64,000 bases of DNA from Pseudomonas sp. R5(2019) (GCF_009905435.1 NZ_JAAAMT010000001.1:124001-188000); one strand, 5' to 3'. Counted from the first letter of the stretch, positions 24,402 to 38,300 are shown. Translations and numbers: made by a program. The notes: generated by a model not told the origin, from the sequence alone.

Positions 24402-24892
24402 TGGCAGTGATTCCAGGGAATGGAGAGATTTACCTTTGGCGTCTGGACCGCAAGGAGCATGCGTCGACGTGGTTCAGCGGGATAGGCGCCGAGTTGGGCG
24501 GGGGGCGCTGGAACTCCAAGGGGGTCAAGGCGGTGTACGCGTCAGCCGATCCGTCCACCGCCATTCTCGAAGTGGCGGTTCACAAAGGCTTCAGGGCACT
24601 CGACACGATCGCTCATGTGCTGACCGGGGCACGAGTGATCAACCGTTCCCAGGTTTACACGCTGTACCCCGACGCAGTCCCCAATCCCAACTGGCTGGTG
24701 CCGGGCACGCCGGGCATTGGCCAGCAGCAATTCGGCAATCAATTGCTGGCCGCACACCCGTTTGTCCTTATCCCTTCAGCCGTCTCCCGGCACAGCTGGA
24801 ATGTGCTGATGAATCCGGATCTGGCTGAAGGCCTGTTTGAGGTGATCAGCCAGGAGCATTTTGCCCTGGATACGCGCCTCAATCCCCCTTGA
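24401..24892 (+). CDS. RES-domain toxin
   Basis: The 163-residue protein has the RES domain residues: R in YLWRLDR, the GGRWNSKG loop, E in AILEVAVH, and S in LIPSAVSRHSWN. RES toxins of this group degrade NAD+ or modify proteins with ADP-ribose, halting growth. It follows the antitoxin with a one-base overlap, the usual order. The reading frame appears intact, so the toxin is probably active and held by its antitoxin. It marks the left side of the low-coding region before the injection-system locus. Confidence 0.92.
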   Translation: MAVIPGNGEIYLWRLDRKEHASTWFSGIGAELGGGRWNSKGVKAVYASADPSTAILEVAVHKGFRALDTIAHVLTGARVINRSQVYTLYPDAVPNPNWLVPGTPGIGQQQFGNQLLAAHPFVLIPSAVSRHSWNVLMNPDLAEGLFEVISQEHFALDTRLNPP

Positions 24893-24993
24893 AGCTTTCA
24901 AGGTTGACCTGCGCGAGGTGCACGGGTAGGGCGCCAGCGCAGTAGCTGAATGGTTCTTTGATGGCGTATGAACGCTCTGTAAGGAGAGGGAAG

Positions 24994-25071
24994 ATGACAG
25001 TCAGGGTTTTGAACTTTCCGGGCATGTTCAATTCGGGAAAACACAATACAGCAAGTAATAACTCAACTAAA
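24994..25071 (+). CDS. short ORF (25 residues) with strong ribosome site
   Basis: The ORF (MTVRVLNFPGMFNSGKH...) starts four bases after AAGGAGAGGG and ends inside the left arm of the 16-base palindrome. The phrase LNFPGMFNSG resembles the beginning of RBBP9/YdeN-type hydrolases, so it could be a truncated gene start; a leader peptide is also possible. No homology search was made. Confidence 0.35.
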
Positions 25072-25092
25072 TAGACATTTAGTTGAGTTATT
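25057..25092. repeat. perfect 16-base inverted repeat
   Basis: AATAACTCAACTAAAT and its exact complement ATTTAGTTGAGTTATT are separated by only AGAC. The stem is AT-rich and neither side is followed by a T tract, so it is not a standard intrinsic terminator on either strand. It may be a protein site or an insertion footprint. Confidence 0.75.
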
Positions 25093-25566
25093 AAAAAGCA
25101 CTCGGCAAACAAGCGAAAGGGCTGTCAGGCTTGGGATTTTACAGTGTCCGTGCCATTGCACAACGTCGATATCCAGGTAATCCCGCTGCGACTTCCTTCT
25201 GCAATGCTTTATATAAGCGTTCATTCAACTGTTCCCCAGACAGTTATAAAACGATGCGTTTCAGGGTACATCCTTGAACGTCGCCAACGTCACGCGCTTT
25301 AGATCCATCGAGCATGCCTGTCCGATGATCGTCATCAACGCCGCTGAACGTTCGATGGCAGGTAATGCAGCAGCGTCATTGCTGGTTGCGCGACAAATGA
25401 GCACGGGGCATGAGCTGAACTCGAGAAAGTAGATTGTCAGAGCAAGAGCGCGCAGTCAGCGCCCAGCCGATTATGATCGCAGGACACACATGATTGAGGT
25501 CTCGGCGGGTTTGCGTGAGTGAGACTGAAAGTCACGGAGCAGCATTGAAATCTGGTCTGCAGCGAC

Positions 25567-25624
25567 CCTGACACACACAGATACAATTACGCATAATGTA
25601 TATTATGTTAAATTATGTGTCAGG
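25567..25624. repeat. nested dyad symmetry
   Basis: Outer arms CCTGACACA and TGTGTCAGG (9 of 9) enclose an inner palindrome CATAAT-GTAT-ATTATG (25592-25607) and a further AAATTATG half-site. The spacing and AT-rich core look like an operator with two layers, but no gene starts close by. Confidence 0.55.
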
Positions 25625-26110
25625 ACGGAACTTCCCGAGTGCTGCTGTCGATTTGAACCTCCTCGGGTCGCTATCCGCTTGAATCGATTAGTGCAATCGT
25701 CGAGATGAAAAGCCTAAACTCGTCAAGCATGTGCCATGTTAGTAATGTTCATGATGAAGTACCCGGTCGTAACGATTCGATTTTCTAGGTGTAATCATGC
25801 GAGTCCGAGCACCTTCCTCCGTTTCGTATAACTGGTTTCAGGTGGTCTCCGATCTGTTCGTCGTACGTATGTAGTTGGCACGATGTCTCCCACCAAAGAA
25901 CGAGCGCTCACGCGCCGACATCAAAGCAGTCAACATTGATGAGACGCTTGATGATTCTCAGTGCTTTTGACAGAGATAACGGGTTCATTACACGCTGCTA
26001 TGCTGACAGGCGTAACTTAAGCTAGTGATGCAACTGAGCCCGGTTGTAATGACCAAGGTAGCGGTTCACGGGTTCTCGGCGAGTCAGACTCAGAGAATTT
26101 GGGAGGCTGT

Positions 26111-26194
26111 ATGGCGAAAATCAATTGGACTGAAGGCAGGGAGAAGTGCAGCCCCGCCCCGCTTCACTGCATCGTCAGTTGTTTCATAAAGTAA
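26111..26194 (+). CDS. short ORF (27 residues) upstream of the sigma54 activator
   Basis: The ORF (MAKINWTEGREKCSPAP...) has a GGGAGG ribosome site at good spacing and stops five bases before the activator ATG, so it could couple translation. Its start loosely resembles the N-terminus of DUF5131/phage Gp37-type proteins (KIEWTE...), which would make it a remnant. Function is unknown. Confidence 0.3.
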   Translation: MAKINWTEGREKCSPAPLHCIVSCFIK

Positions 26195-26199
26195 TCATC

Positions 26200-27234
26200 A
26201 TGACAGACTCGTTTGATATGAACTCAGCCACGAAGGATTGGAGGCTGGGTTTGATTGGACAAGCCCCCCCGTTCCTTGCCGTGATGAGACTCATCCCGAA
26301 ACTTGCCGCCTGGGATGCACCCGTACTGATTGAAGGAGAAACAGGTACAGGCAAGGAACTTGCGGCCCGTGCAATCCATTACGGCAGTCGTCGAAGGTCC
26401 AAGCCATTCGTTCCGGTGAACTGCGGGGCAATACCCGAGAGCCTTATCGAGAACGAACTGTTCGGTCATTGCCGTGGTGCGTTCACGGACGCCGGGGCGA
26501 AAGAACATGGCCTGCTGCGGCTGGCGGACCAAGGTACTTTGTTTCTCGACGAAATAGATTCGTTGCCGGTGCGCGGCCAGGTGGCGCTCTTGCGCTTTCT
26601 GCAGGATGGCCGGTATCGACCACTCGGCGCTGTGCATGAAGAGACAGCAGACGTGCGGATGATCGTCGCGTCCAACCGTAAGCTTGAAACACTGGTTGAA
26701 GCGGACGGTTTTCGGGCGGACCTTCTATTTCGCCTGCGTGTTTTGTCGATTGAAATGCCACCGCTGCGTGAGCGCCTGGGTGACTCCTTGTTGCTTGCCA
26801 ATCATTTTCTGCGCGAATTTGCATCGCGTTATGGCGAGCACAGACTAAAAACGAGTGCACTGGATTCCCACACACATGCCTGGTTCGATTCGTACTCGTG
26901 GCCCGGGAATGTCCGCGAACTGGAAAACCTGGTCCACCGCGAATTCCTGCTGTCCGATGGACGAGCCTTCATCATTCCTGCGCCCAACGTAACCATGAAC
27001 ACTTGCCCGGATCACGGATTGATCCAGGCCTCTGCTGGCATTCCTCCACAAAGCTACACGGTCGCCCGTACAAAAGTGCTCGATGCATTCGACAAACGAT
27101 ACCTGGAAGATCTCCTGCGACATACCCGAGGCAACGTCAGTCAGGCGGCTCGCCTCGCGGGCAAGGAAAGAAGCTCTTTGGGCAAACTTCTAAGGAAACA
27201 CCAAATCGATTGCTCGCGGTTTCGAGATCGATAG
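26200..27234 (+). CDS. stand-alone sigma54-dependent activator (AAA+ and Fis-type HTH)
   Basis: The 344-residue protein consists of the AAA+ core and a C-terminal helix-turn-helix, with no receiver or sensor domain, like PspF or HrpR/S. Walker A is GETGTGKE (about 46-53), Walker B LFLDEIDS, and the arginine-finger region FRADLLFRL; the DNA-binding end reads TRGNVSQAARLAGKERSSLGKLL. The sigma54 contact loop is GAFTDA rather than the usual GAFTGA. The ATG at MTDSFDMNS is the first that leaves a normal N-terminus. It directly precedes the contractile-system operon and a candidate -24/-12 site, so it is probably its activator. Confidence 0.9.
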   Translation: MTDSFDMNSATKDWRLGLIGQAPPFLAVMRLIPKLAAWDAPVLIEGETGTGKELAARAIHYGSRRRSKPFVPVNCGAIPESLIENELFGHCRGAFTDAGAKEHGLLRLADQGTLFLDEIDSLPVRGQVALLRFLQDGRYRPLGAVHEETADVRMIVASNRKLETLVEADGFRADLLFRLRVLSIEMPPLRERLGDSLLLANHFLREFASRYGEHRLKTSALDSHTHAWFDSYSWPGNVRELENLVHREFLLSDGRAFIIPAPNVTMNTCPDHGLIQASAGIPPQSYTVARTKVLDAFDKRYLEDLLRHTRGNVSQAARLAGKERSSLGKLLRKHQIDCSRFRDR

Positions 27235-27291
27235 TTTCCGTTGCCAATCGAAAAACATCACGCCTGCTGACTGCGTCAGAACTAACCCAGT

Positions 27292-27307
27292 GGGCACACG
27301 AGCTGCT
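27292..27307 (+). promoter_or_regulatory. candidate sigma54 (-24/-12) promoter of the contractile-system operon
   Basis: GGGCACACGAGCTGCT keeps the invariant GG and GC dinucleotides with exactly ten bases between them; against TGGCACNNNNNTTGCT the differences are the leading T and one T in the -12 box. It lies 134 bases before the small first gene and just after the sigma54 activator gene. Confidence 0.55.
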
Positions 27308-27440
27308 GTCTCCCCTGCCATACCCGCCCTCCCCTGGATCCTTAACGCTTTGATTTTCATGCGATCGCGCGGCAAACCATTGTTGGCATGTCGGTTGCTC
27401 GACCTTGCACAGCCACTGGATCGCCGGGAGTTCCATCGTG

Positions 27441-27671
27441 ATGTCGTCCCCCGAGAACATTGCTGCCGAAATTAAGCGCTATTGCTCATCACACGCCGAT
27501 GCGGGTGACACCTTGGATGGAATCACTTGGTGGTTGGTTCAACAGCGCTTTCAGGACACCCGTGCTGAAATCGAGGCCGCTGCCGAGTCTCTGGTTCAGC
27601 AAGGCGTACTGAGCCGCAGGGAAATGGCTGGCGGCAGTGTTTTGTATTGTTGCCGATCAGTGAAGTCCTGA
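27441..27671 (+). CDS. small winged-helix-like protein at the head of the eCIS operon
   Basis: The 76-residue protein (MSSPENIAAEIKRYCSSH...) looks like a short winged-helix: two to three helices (TWWLVQQRFQDTRAEIEAAAE) and a hairpin end (GVLSRREMAGGSVLYC). A GTG lies one codon before the chosen ATG. It sits 22 bases before the sheath gene, so a local regulatory or assembly role is possible. I do not recognise the family. Confidence 0.6.
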   Translation: MSSPENIAAEIKRYCSSHADAGDTLDGITWWLVQQRFQDTRAEIEAAAESLVQQGVLSRREMAGGSVLYCCRSVKS

Positions 27672-27693
27672 CTACAAACGTAAGGAGTGTTCC

Positions 27694-29664
<1,971 letters not shown>

Positions 29665-29676
29665 GGGAAACACGCC

Positions 29677-30210
29677 ATGGCTCAGTTCGTCGTCAATTCA
29701 CAGCGGTTCGACCCTTACAAGAACTTCAAATTTCTCGTCAAGTTCGGCACGAGTACCCAGGCCATTGCAGGCGTCAGCAAGGTCAGTGCCCTCAAGCGCA
29801 CAACCGAAGTGGTCAAACACCGTGAGGGCGGCGACCCCAGTTCCAGTCGCAAGTCGCCGGGGCGCACGGAATTTGAAGCCATCACTCTGGAACGTGGAGT
29901 CACCCACAGCAAGGATTTCGTGCAGTGGGCCAACAAGGTCTGGAACTTTGGTGCTGGGCTCGGCAAAGAAGTGTCTCTGAAGGACTTTCGCAAGAATGTG
30001 ACCATCGAAGTGTTGAACGAAGCCGGCCAGCTTGCACTGCGTTATCACGTCTATCGCTGCTGGGTATCGGAGTTCCAGGCCATGTCCGATCTGGACGCCA
30101 ATGGTAATGCCGTGCTGATCGAGCACCTGAAACTCGAAAATGAAGGCTGGGAACTCGACTACGAGTTACCCGAACCGACAGAGGAATCGTACGAGGAACC
30201 ACCGCTCTGA
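29677..30210 (+). CDS. inner tail tube protein (eCIS)
   Basis: The 177-residue protein belongs to the T4 gp19-like/CIS tube family (NSQRFDPYKNFKFLVKFG at the start; GRTEFEAITLERGVTHSKDF, split here as GRTEFEAITL and RGVTHSKDF; VTIEVLNEAG). Stacked hexamers of such proteins form the tube that the sheath drives out and that can hold cargo. It is 12 bases after the sheath gene. Afp-type loci carry a second, baseplate-specific tube paralogue; none was found here. Confidence 0.95.
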   Translation: MAQFVVNSQRFDPYKNFKFLVKFGTSTQAIAGVSKVSALKRTTEVVKHREGGDPSSSRKSPGRTEFEAITLERGVTHSKDFVQWANKVWNFGAGLGKEVSLKDFRKNVTIEVLNEAGQLALRYHVYRCWVSEFQAMSDLDANGNAVLIEHLKLENEGWELDYELPEPTEESYEEPPL

Positions 30211-30222
30211 TGGGAGAAGCGT

Positions 30223-30963
30223 ATGCGCATTCCGAGTGCAGCCGAACTGTTGGGCACCTGGGACTCCGCAAGCCAGGCAAGCGGAGCCCAGCGGGCATTG
30301 TTGCTTCTGCAAATGGTGTGTCCGGAGCCTGTCGAGTTGCTTGCCCAAATGCCACTGGGGTGGATTGCTGCGCAATTGCTGAAACTGCGAGCGATGCTTC
30401 TCGGTCCGGAAATAGTTTGCCTCGCCAACTGCCAGCAATGCGGCACTCTTGTCGAAAGCAGCGTGCTTGTAGAGCAACTGACGGCATTGGCAGGCAACGC
30501 CGAACTGGAGAAAGCCGGGCCAAAACTGTTCCCGCTGCAGCAAGGCGACTATTGCATTGAGTTCAAGCTACCCACTTGCGCCGATCTGATCGCACTGCAC
30601 GGCAACCTGCAGTCTGCTGCACAGGCGCTGGAATTGAGCCAGATCCAACGGGCGCTTCATAAAGGAAAGGTGTTGGAGCCCTCCCACCTCCCTGCTGATG
30701 TCCGCGAGGCGTTGCAGCACGCCGTGCTGGAGCATGATCCGCTGGCCCACATCGAACTGAGTCTGACCTGCCCGAACTGCGAATTGCATTGGCTTGAAAC
30801 GCTGCAGGTCATTGATTTTGTCTGGACGGAAATCAGTGCGCTTGCCCAGCGCCTGCTGGGTGAGGTTGCCCGGTTGGCCTACGCCTTTGGCTGGCGTGAG
30901 GCCGATATTCTGGCGATGTCCGACACGCGCCGGCGTCGCTATCTTGAGTTACTGCCATCATGA
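30223..30963 (+). CDS. gp26-like baseplate protein with cysteine pairs
   Basis: The 246-residue protein corresponds in position and look to the T4 gp26-like baseplate component of many eCIS loci. The N-terminal part reads as a small helical domain (IPSAAELLGTWD). Cysteine groups CLANCQQC (about 66-73) and CPNC (about 183-186) resemble a split zinc ribbon. Its end overlaps the next gene as ATGA. Role: probably a structural piece of the baseplate or a chaperone for it; this is inferred from order. Confidence 0.75.
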   Translation: MRIPSAAELLGTWDSASQASGAQRALLLLQMVCPEPVELLAQMPLGWIAAQLLKLRAMLLGPEIVCLANCQQCGTLVESSVLVEQLTALAGNAELEKAGPKLFPLQQGDYCIEFKLPTCADLIALHGNLQSAAQALELSQIQRALHKGKVLEPSHLPADVREALQHAVLEHDPLAHIELSLTCPNCELHWLETLQVIDFVWTEISALAQRLLGEVARLAYAFGWREADILAMSDTRRRRYLELLPS

Positions 30964-31736
30964 ACGCGAACTCAATGGCACGGCCCATTGGTGGCTTGTT
31001 CGAGCAGTTGGCCGCGCAACAGCTTGCTTCGACGCCTCTGCCACAAGGGCTCAGGCCGCAGCTTCCGTATCCGTTTGAAGACTTGCCCTTCCGCGCAGGT
31101 GGAGAAATGGATCTGGATGCACCCACTGCTCATCACGTCACCGCTCGTGCCGCGCAAGACCCGGCGCGCCCCGTTGCGCAAGACGCCATCCGTACCATCG
31201 ACGCGCAATCGTCTCTTGTGTCCGCCTCACCGGCAGCACCCAATCGGGCGGGTGAAATCGATGCATCTCCACCCTTGCCAGGCATGAGCAGCGTCACGAT
31301 CGCCCCGATCCGACCCGTCACCCCTTTGCCCAAACACCGGTACGAGCCAGACCTGCCTCAGCCGTTGGCCTCATCCGTCGTTGAGCGCAGCGAATCCTTC
31401 ACCGACCAACCACGCATGCACGAACGCATCATCCAGGTCGAAACAGCCGTTGCACGCCCTGCCAGCGAACCTCAATCGGCCGATACACCCAACAGCCTCA
31501 CGCCACCGGTTTACAAGCCATCGGGATTGCTGCCCCGCTTACCCCATCCGGCCCCCGTCTTGCCGCCCATGCAACCACGGCAAGCGCCTGAACCGACTAT
31601 CGAAATCCACATCGGCCGCGTCGAAGTGCGCGCTCAGGTGGCTCCCACGCCCCCTGCCCCTGTGCAACGCCCGGCACCTCAGGACCAACGCCTCGCCACG
31701 TACCTGCGCCACCGTGGTAATGGAGCGCGCTCATGA
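30960..31736 (+). CDS. proline-rich eCIS linker protein
   Basis: The 258-residue protein is low in predicted structure: about 200 residues rich in Pro, Ala, Arg and Ser, then a short ordered motif PTIEIHIGRVEVRAQ and a C-terminal LATYLRHRG. This IGRVEVRA-type tail recurs in small proteins of eCIS clusters before the terminator gene. It is coupled to both neighbours by 4-base overlaps. No catalytic features are visible; an assembly linker or adaptor is the best guess. Confidence 0.7.
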   Translation: MNANSMARPIGGLFEQLAAQQLASTPLPQGLRPQLPYPFEDLPFRAGGEMDLDAPTAHHVTARAAQDPARPVAQDAIRTIDAQSSLVSASPAAPNRAGEIDASPPLPGMSSVTIAPIRPVTPLPKHRYEPDLPQPLASSVVERSESFTDQPRMHERIIQVETAVARPASEPQSADTPNSLTPPVYKPSGLLPRLPHPAPVLPPMQPRQAPEPTIEIHIGRVEVRAQVAPTPPAPVQRPAPQDQRLATYLRHRGNGARS

Positions 31737-33060
31737 GCAGCCCCCTCGCCCTGGCAGCCGTCACCGCCACGCTGTGCGATCTGCTCAACAACGGGTTGAT
31801 CAACAACGATCTCTCCCACGTCGGTTCGTTTTCCGTAACGGCACTGCCTCCCGACCGAATCGAAACCGGCAACACCGAGGTCAACCGGCTCAATCTTTTC
31901 CTGTACCAGGTCACGCCCAACCCTGGATGGCGCAACGAAGGCCTGCCGTCCCACTCAGCTCTCGACCCGAGAGCCCGCCTGAGCAATCCTCCCCTCGCCC
32001 TCGATCTTCATTACTTACTGACCGCTTACGGTGCCGCGGACTGGACGGCGGAGATCCTGCTCGGATACGCCATGGAACTGTTGCACGACGCACGGGTGCT
32101 CACCCGCCAGAACATTCGTGACGCCCTGAGCCCGGACAACCCGATTAATGTCAAGCTGATACCGGCCGACGCACAAGGCCGCCTAGCCATCGACCTGGCC
32201 GAGCAGATCGAGCAAATCAAAATCATCCCGCACTACCTGTCCGCGGATGAGCTGTCGCGCATGTGGACCGCCATGCAGGCGCGTTACCGGCCAACCATGG
32301 CCTATCAGGTCTCGACGGTACTGATCCAGGGCAAACGCTCGACCCGATCCGCGCTTCCGGTGATACACCGTGGGAAAAACGACCATGGCGTGGACGCCCA
32401 GCCGAAACTCAAGGCGCCCTCTCCCTTGAGCCCGACAATTTCACTGTTTGGCATAGAACCCTTCGAACCTGAAAAACCCGCGATTCGACTGGCAGCAGAA
32501 CTGGGTGACACGCTTGTACTAAAAGGTGCTCTGTTCGAGGGTGACGCCATAACCGCCGAGTTTCGTAACCCCCTGCTCAAAACGCCCAACCACCTCCCCA
32601 TCAATCCCGACGCCACAGTCGACACAGTACATATCACCCTGCCCATCTCCCCCGACGATGAGGATTCCTGGCCAGCAGGGCCCTATACCGTGTCACTACG
32701 CATAGAGCGCGCCGGCAAACTGACACGCCAGACCAATGAATGGCCCTTCAGCCTGGCCCCACGTCTGTTGCCCACGCCGCACATTGCAGGACCGCTGGAC
32801 AATGCACAGTTGACGGTCGAGGTCTCACCGAAAATCTGGCCTGGCCAACGCATCGATGTCTTCCTCGGTGGTGCCCCGTTGAAGCTCGAGACCATTGACG
32901 GCAAGACTGCATTGATGGTGTTGCCGCTCAAAGATGTCGTACCGATTGAAGAAGCGATTCCTGTGGTCGTGCGCGTGGACGGCGTCGATTCCCAGTTGAT
33001 TCGTGACCGCAGCGCCGATCCTCCTCAATTCGATCCCCAACAATGCGTGCGGTGGCCGCT

Positions 33061-33064
<4 letters not shown>
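31733..33064 (+). CDS. Pvc16/Afp16-like tube terminator (DUF4255 domain)
   Basis: The 443-residue protein begins with a DUF4255 (Pvc16 N-terminal) domain (LALAAVTATLCDLLNN, LNLFLYQVTPNPGWRNEGLP, LDLHYLLTAYG). This family caps the top of the tube and fixes particle length. The remaining 230 residues are beta-rich and not typical of Afp16, with Ig-like features (GDTLVLKGALFEGD), so the cap may carry an extra domain. It is coupled by ATGA to the linker before and the ATPase after. Confidence 0.85.
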
Positions 33065-35117
<2,053 letters not shown>

Positions 35118-35121
<4 letters not shown>

Positions 35122-35396
35122 GAGTTCACTTCAGTATTGAACGGTTGGTTATTGAGGGGTTGGAGCTGTCGCCTGCCGAGCGTGGACGGTTGGAGGAGGA
35201 ACTGCGGGAGTCGTTGCGGGCGCGAATCGCTACAGCGCAACAGCAGCCAGGCTCCTTACCGTTCGTGCGCAACACTAGGCGCGAGCGTTTGGAACTCGGG
35301 GCCCACGGACAGTTTGCCAGCGGGCATCTTGCCAAGGCCCTCGGATCAGCCCTGGTCGGACATGTTTGGGGCGGCGCCCCTCAGGATTCAAAATGA
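35118..35396 (+). CDS. small eCIS protein between ATPase and cargo
   Basis: The 92-residue protein (FSIERLVIEGLELSPAERGRL..., then GHLAKALGSALVGHVWG) resembles short proteins often placed next to DUF4157 genes in eCIS clusters: an initial VxxLxIxGL strand and a C-terminal amphipathic stretch with AKALGSAL. Coupling by ATGA to the ATPase before and to the cargo after makes it a candidate adaptor or loading factor for that cargo. No experimental role is known to me. Confidence 0.7.
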
Positions 35397-38300
35397 GCAG
35401 GTCCGTCCGACAACCCGCTACTGTTTCCCCTGCTTTAACCGCGTCGGGGATGTATCGACCGGCTCTGCAACGCAAGTGCGCATGTGAGACAAGTGGAGAG
35501 AGCTGTGCTCGATGCAAAGATTCTCAACGCGCCGTGCAATGTAAGGCGGCCGACACAAAAACCGCAGAGGTGATCCCCCCTATCGTCGATCGCGTGCTGT
35601 CGTCACCGGGCCACGCGTTGGACGAGACCACGCGCAGCATCATGGAGTCGAGATTCCGCCATGATTTCTCAACCGTGCGGCTGCATACGGATCGTGAGGC
35701 GAGCGAGTCAGCTGAATCGATGCACGCTTGGGCCTACACCGTCGGTCGAGACGTGGTTCTGGGCACTGACACTCCACCGCGATCGACATCGGCGGGATTG
35801 CATTTGCTCGCACATGAACTTGCGCACGTGGTGCAGCAATCAAAAGGAGGAATGCCACCAGGAGTCATCAACGACACTACGCTTGAGCGCGAGGCCGACC
35901 ACGCAGCGTATCAGGTAACGAATAGTTTGGATGCGGGTGCCATCTCGGCGACTTCACCGCATCTAGCAATGAAACCTAAGGGCCAACGATCGGATACTGC
36001 GCCAAAAAACGTCGATGTCGAGGCACCACTTGGAAACATAACACTGCGCGTTGGGGGGGAAGTCATTGCGACTATCAGCTACTCGGCGCAGGCGGGCCAA
36101 GCCGATGTGGAAACTTGGCGCGGCGGTGGAAGGGAGGGCGTTACCGTTGTGACGCCGGCAAATTCGAATGCTGTATACAGCTTATCTGCAAGCTATGCCG
36201 GCCGGTACCAGGCGGGTGAACTCGTGTTCGAGGACGTACCGGCGGACGTAGCGTGGGAGCACGTCGACGGTATTGCCGGTGGTGATGTGGCAATGGAACA
36301 GGTGGGCCACACATTCCGCTTAGTCCTGTATTCGGTGCCTGTGACCAGGGCCGAGCGCAAGGCACCACTGCCCGCTGCGGCTCGTGCCTCCGCGCCCCGC
36401 GTAAAGCCGAAAGAAGCCGTGTTCGAGGCAAAGGCCGGCGACAAGCTCGCCAAGGAGAGCTCCACACTTGGTTTCCTTGACGAAGAGCGGCTCGCCCAAT
36501 CTCTTCTGGACCAAGTCCGTCATGACAATCTGCAGGCAGTCGTTCAGGGATTGGACAGCATCGGCTTGACCAATCGCGATGATGTCGCGCTCGCCTTCTG
36601 CAGGCGCGCGAGCCAAGCAGATCTTGAGCGTCTCGCAGAATCGGAGACTGGGCGAAAGATGCTATTACGACTCTACGACGAGTTGACATCCGGTCATCTT
36701 GGCGACGATGAAAAGGCTCAGGCCGAGCGATTGATGAAGGCTAGAGCCCAACGTATCAATCCCGAAAACGTTCTTTCGGCCGACCAGAGAGCCCCAGTTA
36801 TCCCGTTCTCGAGCATCGGCTTCACCAAGTTTAGCTCGGCCAGTCTGACCGCCCGCCGGCTTAAAAACGGCAAGATCTGGGTCAAGAGTCACATGAAGAC
36901 AGAGCACTGGAAGGAGGCGAGGCGGCTCCCAAGCAATATGTTCGCGTTGGGTGTCGAGGGTGCCGAGTTCGATCCGGATGATATCGTCGGACTGTACCTC
37001 TATGACGAAGGCGGGAAGGTCGTGTACGTGCCGGCACTGCATCTTCTCCAGCTGGGAAATCAAGAGGACACCAAAGCATTGACGATGGTAGGCGAGGCCG
37101 TCTTCACCGGACTAACAATGGGAGTCGGTGGCGAGGTTGTCGCTGGAACCAAGGCGGCGCGCGGCGTCTGGGCCGCGCGCGGCGTTGCGGCGATTAAATG
37201 GGCGGACCGGGGCGCAACCGCGATCGGTGCCCTAAGCGTGCTAATTAACGACCACCGCGGACTAATTCTCAAACACTTCGGGTCCGACGGCGAAGCGTTC
37301 CTGCGTACATGGCAGAAAATCGAGACTGTTGTTGCGATCTATGGGATAGCTCGTGGGGCAGTGGCGCTCGGACATGTCATCAACGACTTTCGCTCAACAT
37401 TCGGCAAATGGAAGGCACGCCGCGCAGAGTTTAAGAATTTGAACGAAGGCGAAAGCGCCGCCCTCGACAGCGTTGCGGCTGAGGCCGAAACGGCGCTCCA
37501 CGACCTGGAGTCGCAGCACACCAAGGCCCGAAGCGAGCCCACACCGGAACCCCTAGCTCAAAGCCCGAGTGCCGGCGACCACACACCGATTGCCGAGCCC
37601 GAGCCTGTCAGTGGCGGCCATTACACACAGATCACCCGTGAAGGGATCGAGTTGTGTAGCGGCCCTCCTTGCCCGAATTTCCGCGTCATCTATGGGGAGG
37701 AGCTAAACAACAATGTGGCACTTCAGCGCGATCTGAATGCGATCGACGCGATGCGTCGTATTGCCGCCAAGCTGGAAGAGGCCGGTAAGCCGGACAAAGC
37801 GCTAGCACAACGGGTCGCGCGACGGGCTGCAGAATTGCAGAAAAAACTCGAGGACGCGCGGACCGGCCGAACTCTCGCGCAGACACCTCCGTCCGGCGCA
37901 GTCTTAGGATCGCCCATGCCCGAGGGCTGGGCGGATGAGGCACTCAAGAAGTTGCAGGAACCACAACCCTTCCAATACGCCGGCGATCTGGTGCAACTAG
38001 GCCCGCACGGCGCGGCGAGCCGCAATCGGGCCGCGATCGGAGATAAAGGTGTCAACAAAGAGTCGGCGCACGTGGCGCCGCAATCGGTGATGAAGCAGGT
38101 GCAGGGCTACAAGCCAGAGCAAGCGCTGACCCGTTTACTCACGCGGACCCAGCATCGCGGTAAAACAGGTTTCGACCATTTTTGGAAGAACGACTTCGAC
38201 GCGCTTCGTGCTGCGCGCCCCGATAAACAGGCTACAGCACAGGAGATATACGACATAGTTGCGCGCGCAATTGCGCGCACTGAAGAAATTCCTGAAGGAG

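Larger units (their letters stand above)
24893..26110. other. 1.2-kb low-coding, AT-richer region with palindromes
   Basis: No convincing gene longer than 30 codons was found. The stretch holds a 26-codon ORF with a strong ribosome site, a perfect 16-base palindrome, and a nested dyad around 25567-25624, all listed separately. Base composition is lower in GC than the flanks, which fits acquired or regulatory DNA at the edge of the contractile-system island. Confidence 0.6.

Noticed and set aside
25057..25092. Reading the 16-base palindrome as a Rho-independent terminator
   Set aside because: The stem is AT-rich and there is no T tract after it on either strand.
24879..25112. 77-codon minus-strand frame after the RES toxin
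   Set aside because: It has no ribosome site or known motif, and overlaps the perfect palindrome and the toxin's end.
25872..25890. TTGGCACGATGTCTCC as a sigma54 promoter upstream of the activator gene
   Set aside because: The GG element is present but there is no GC at the required distance.
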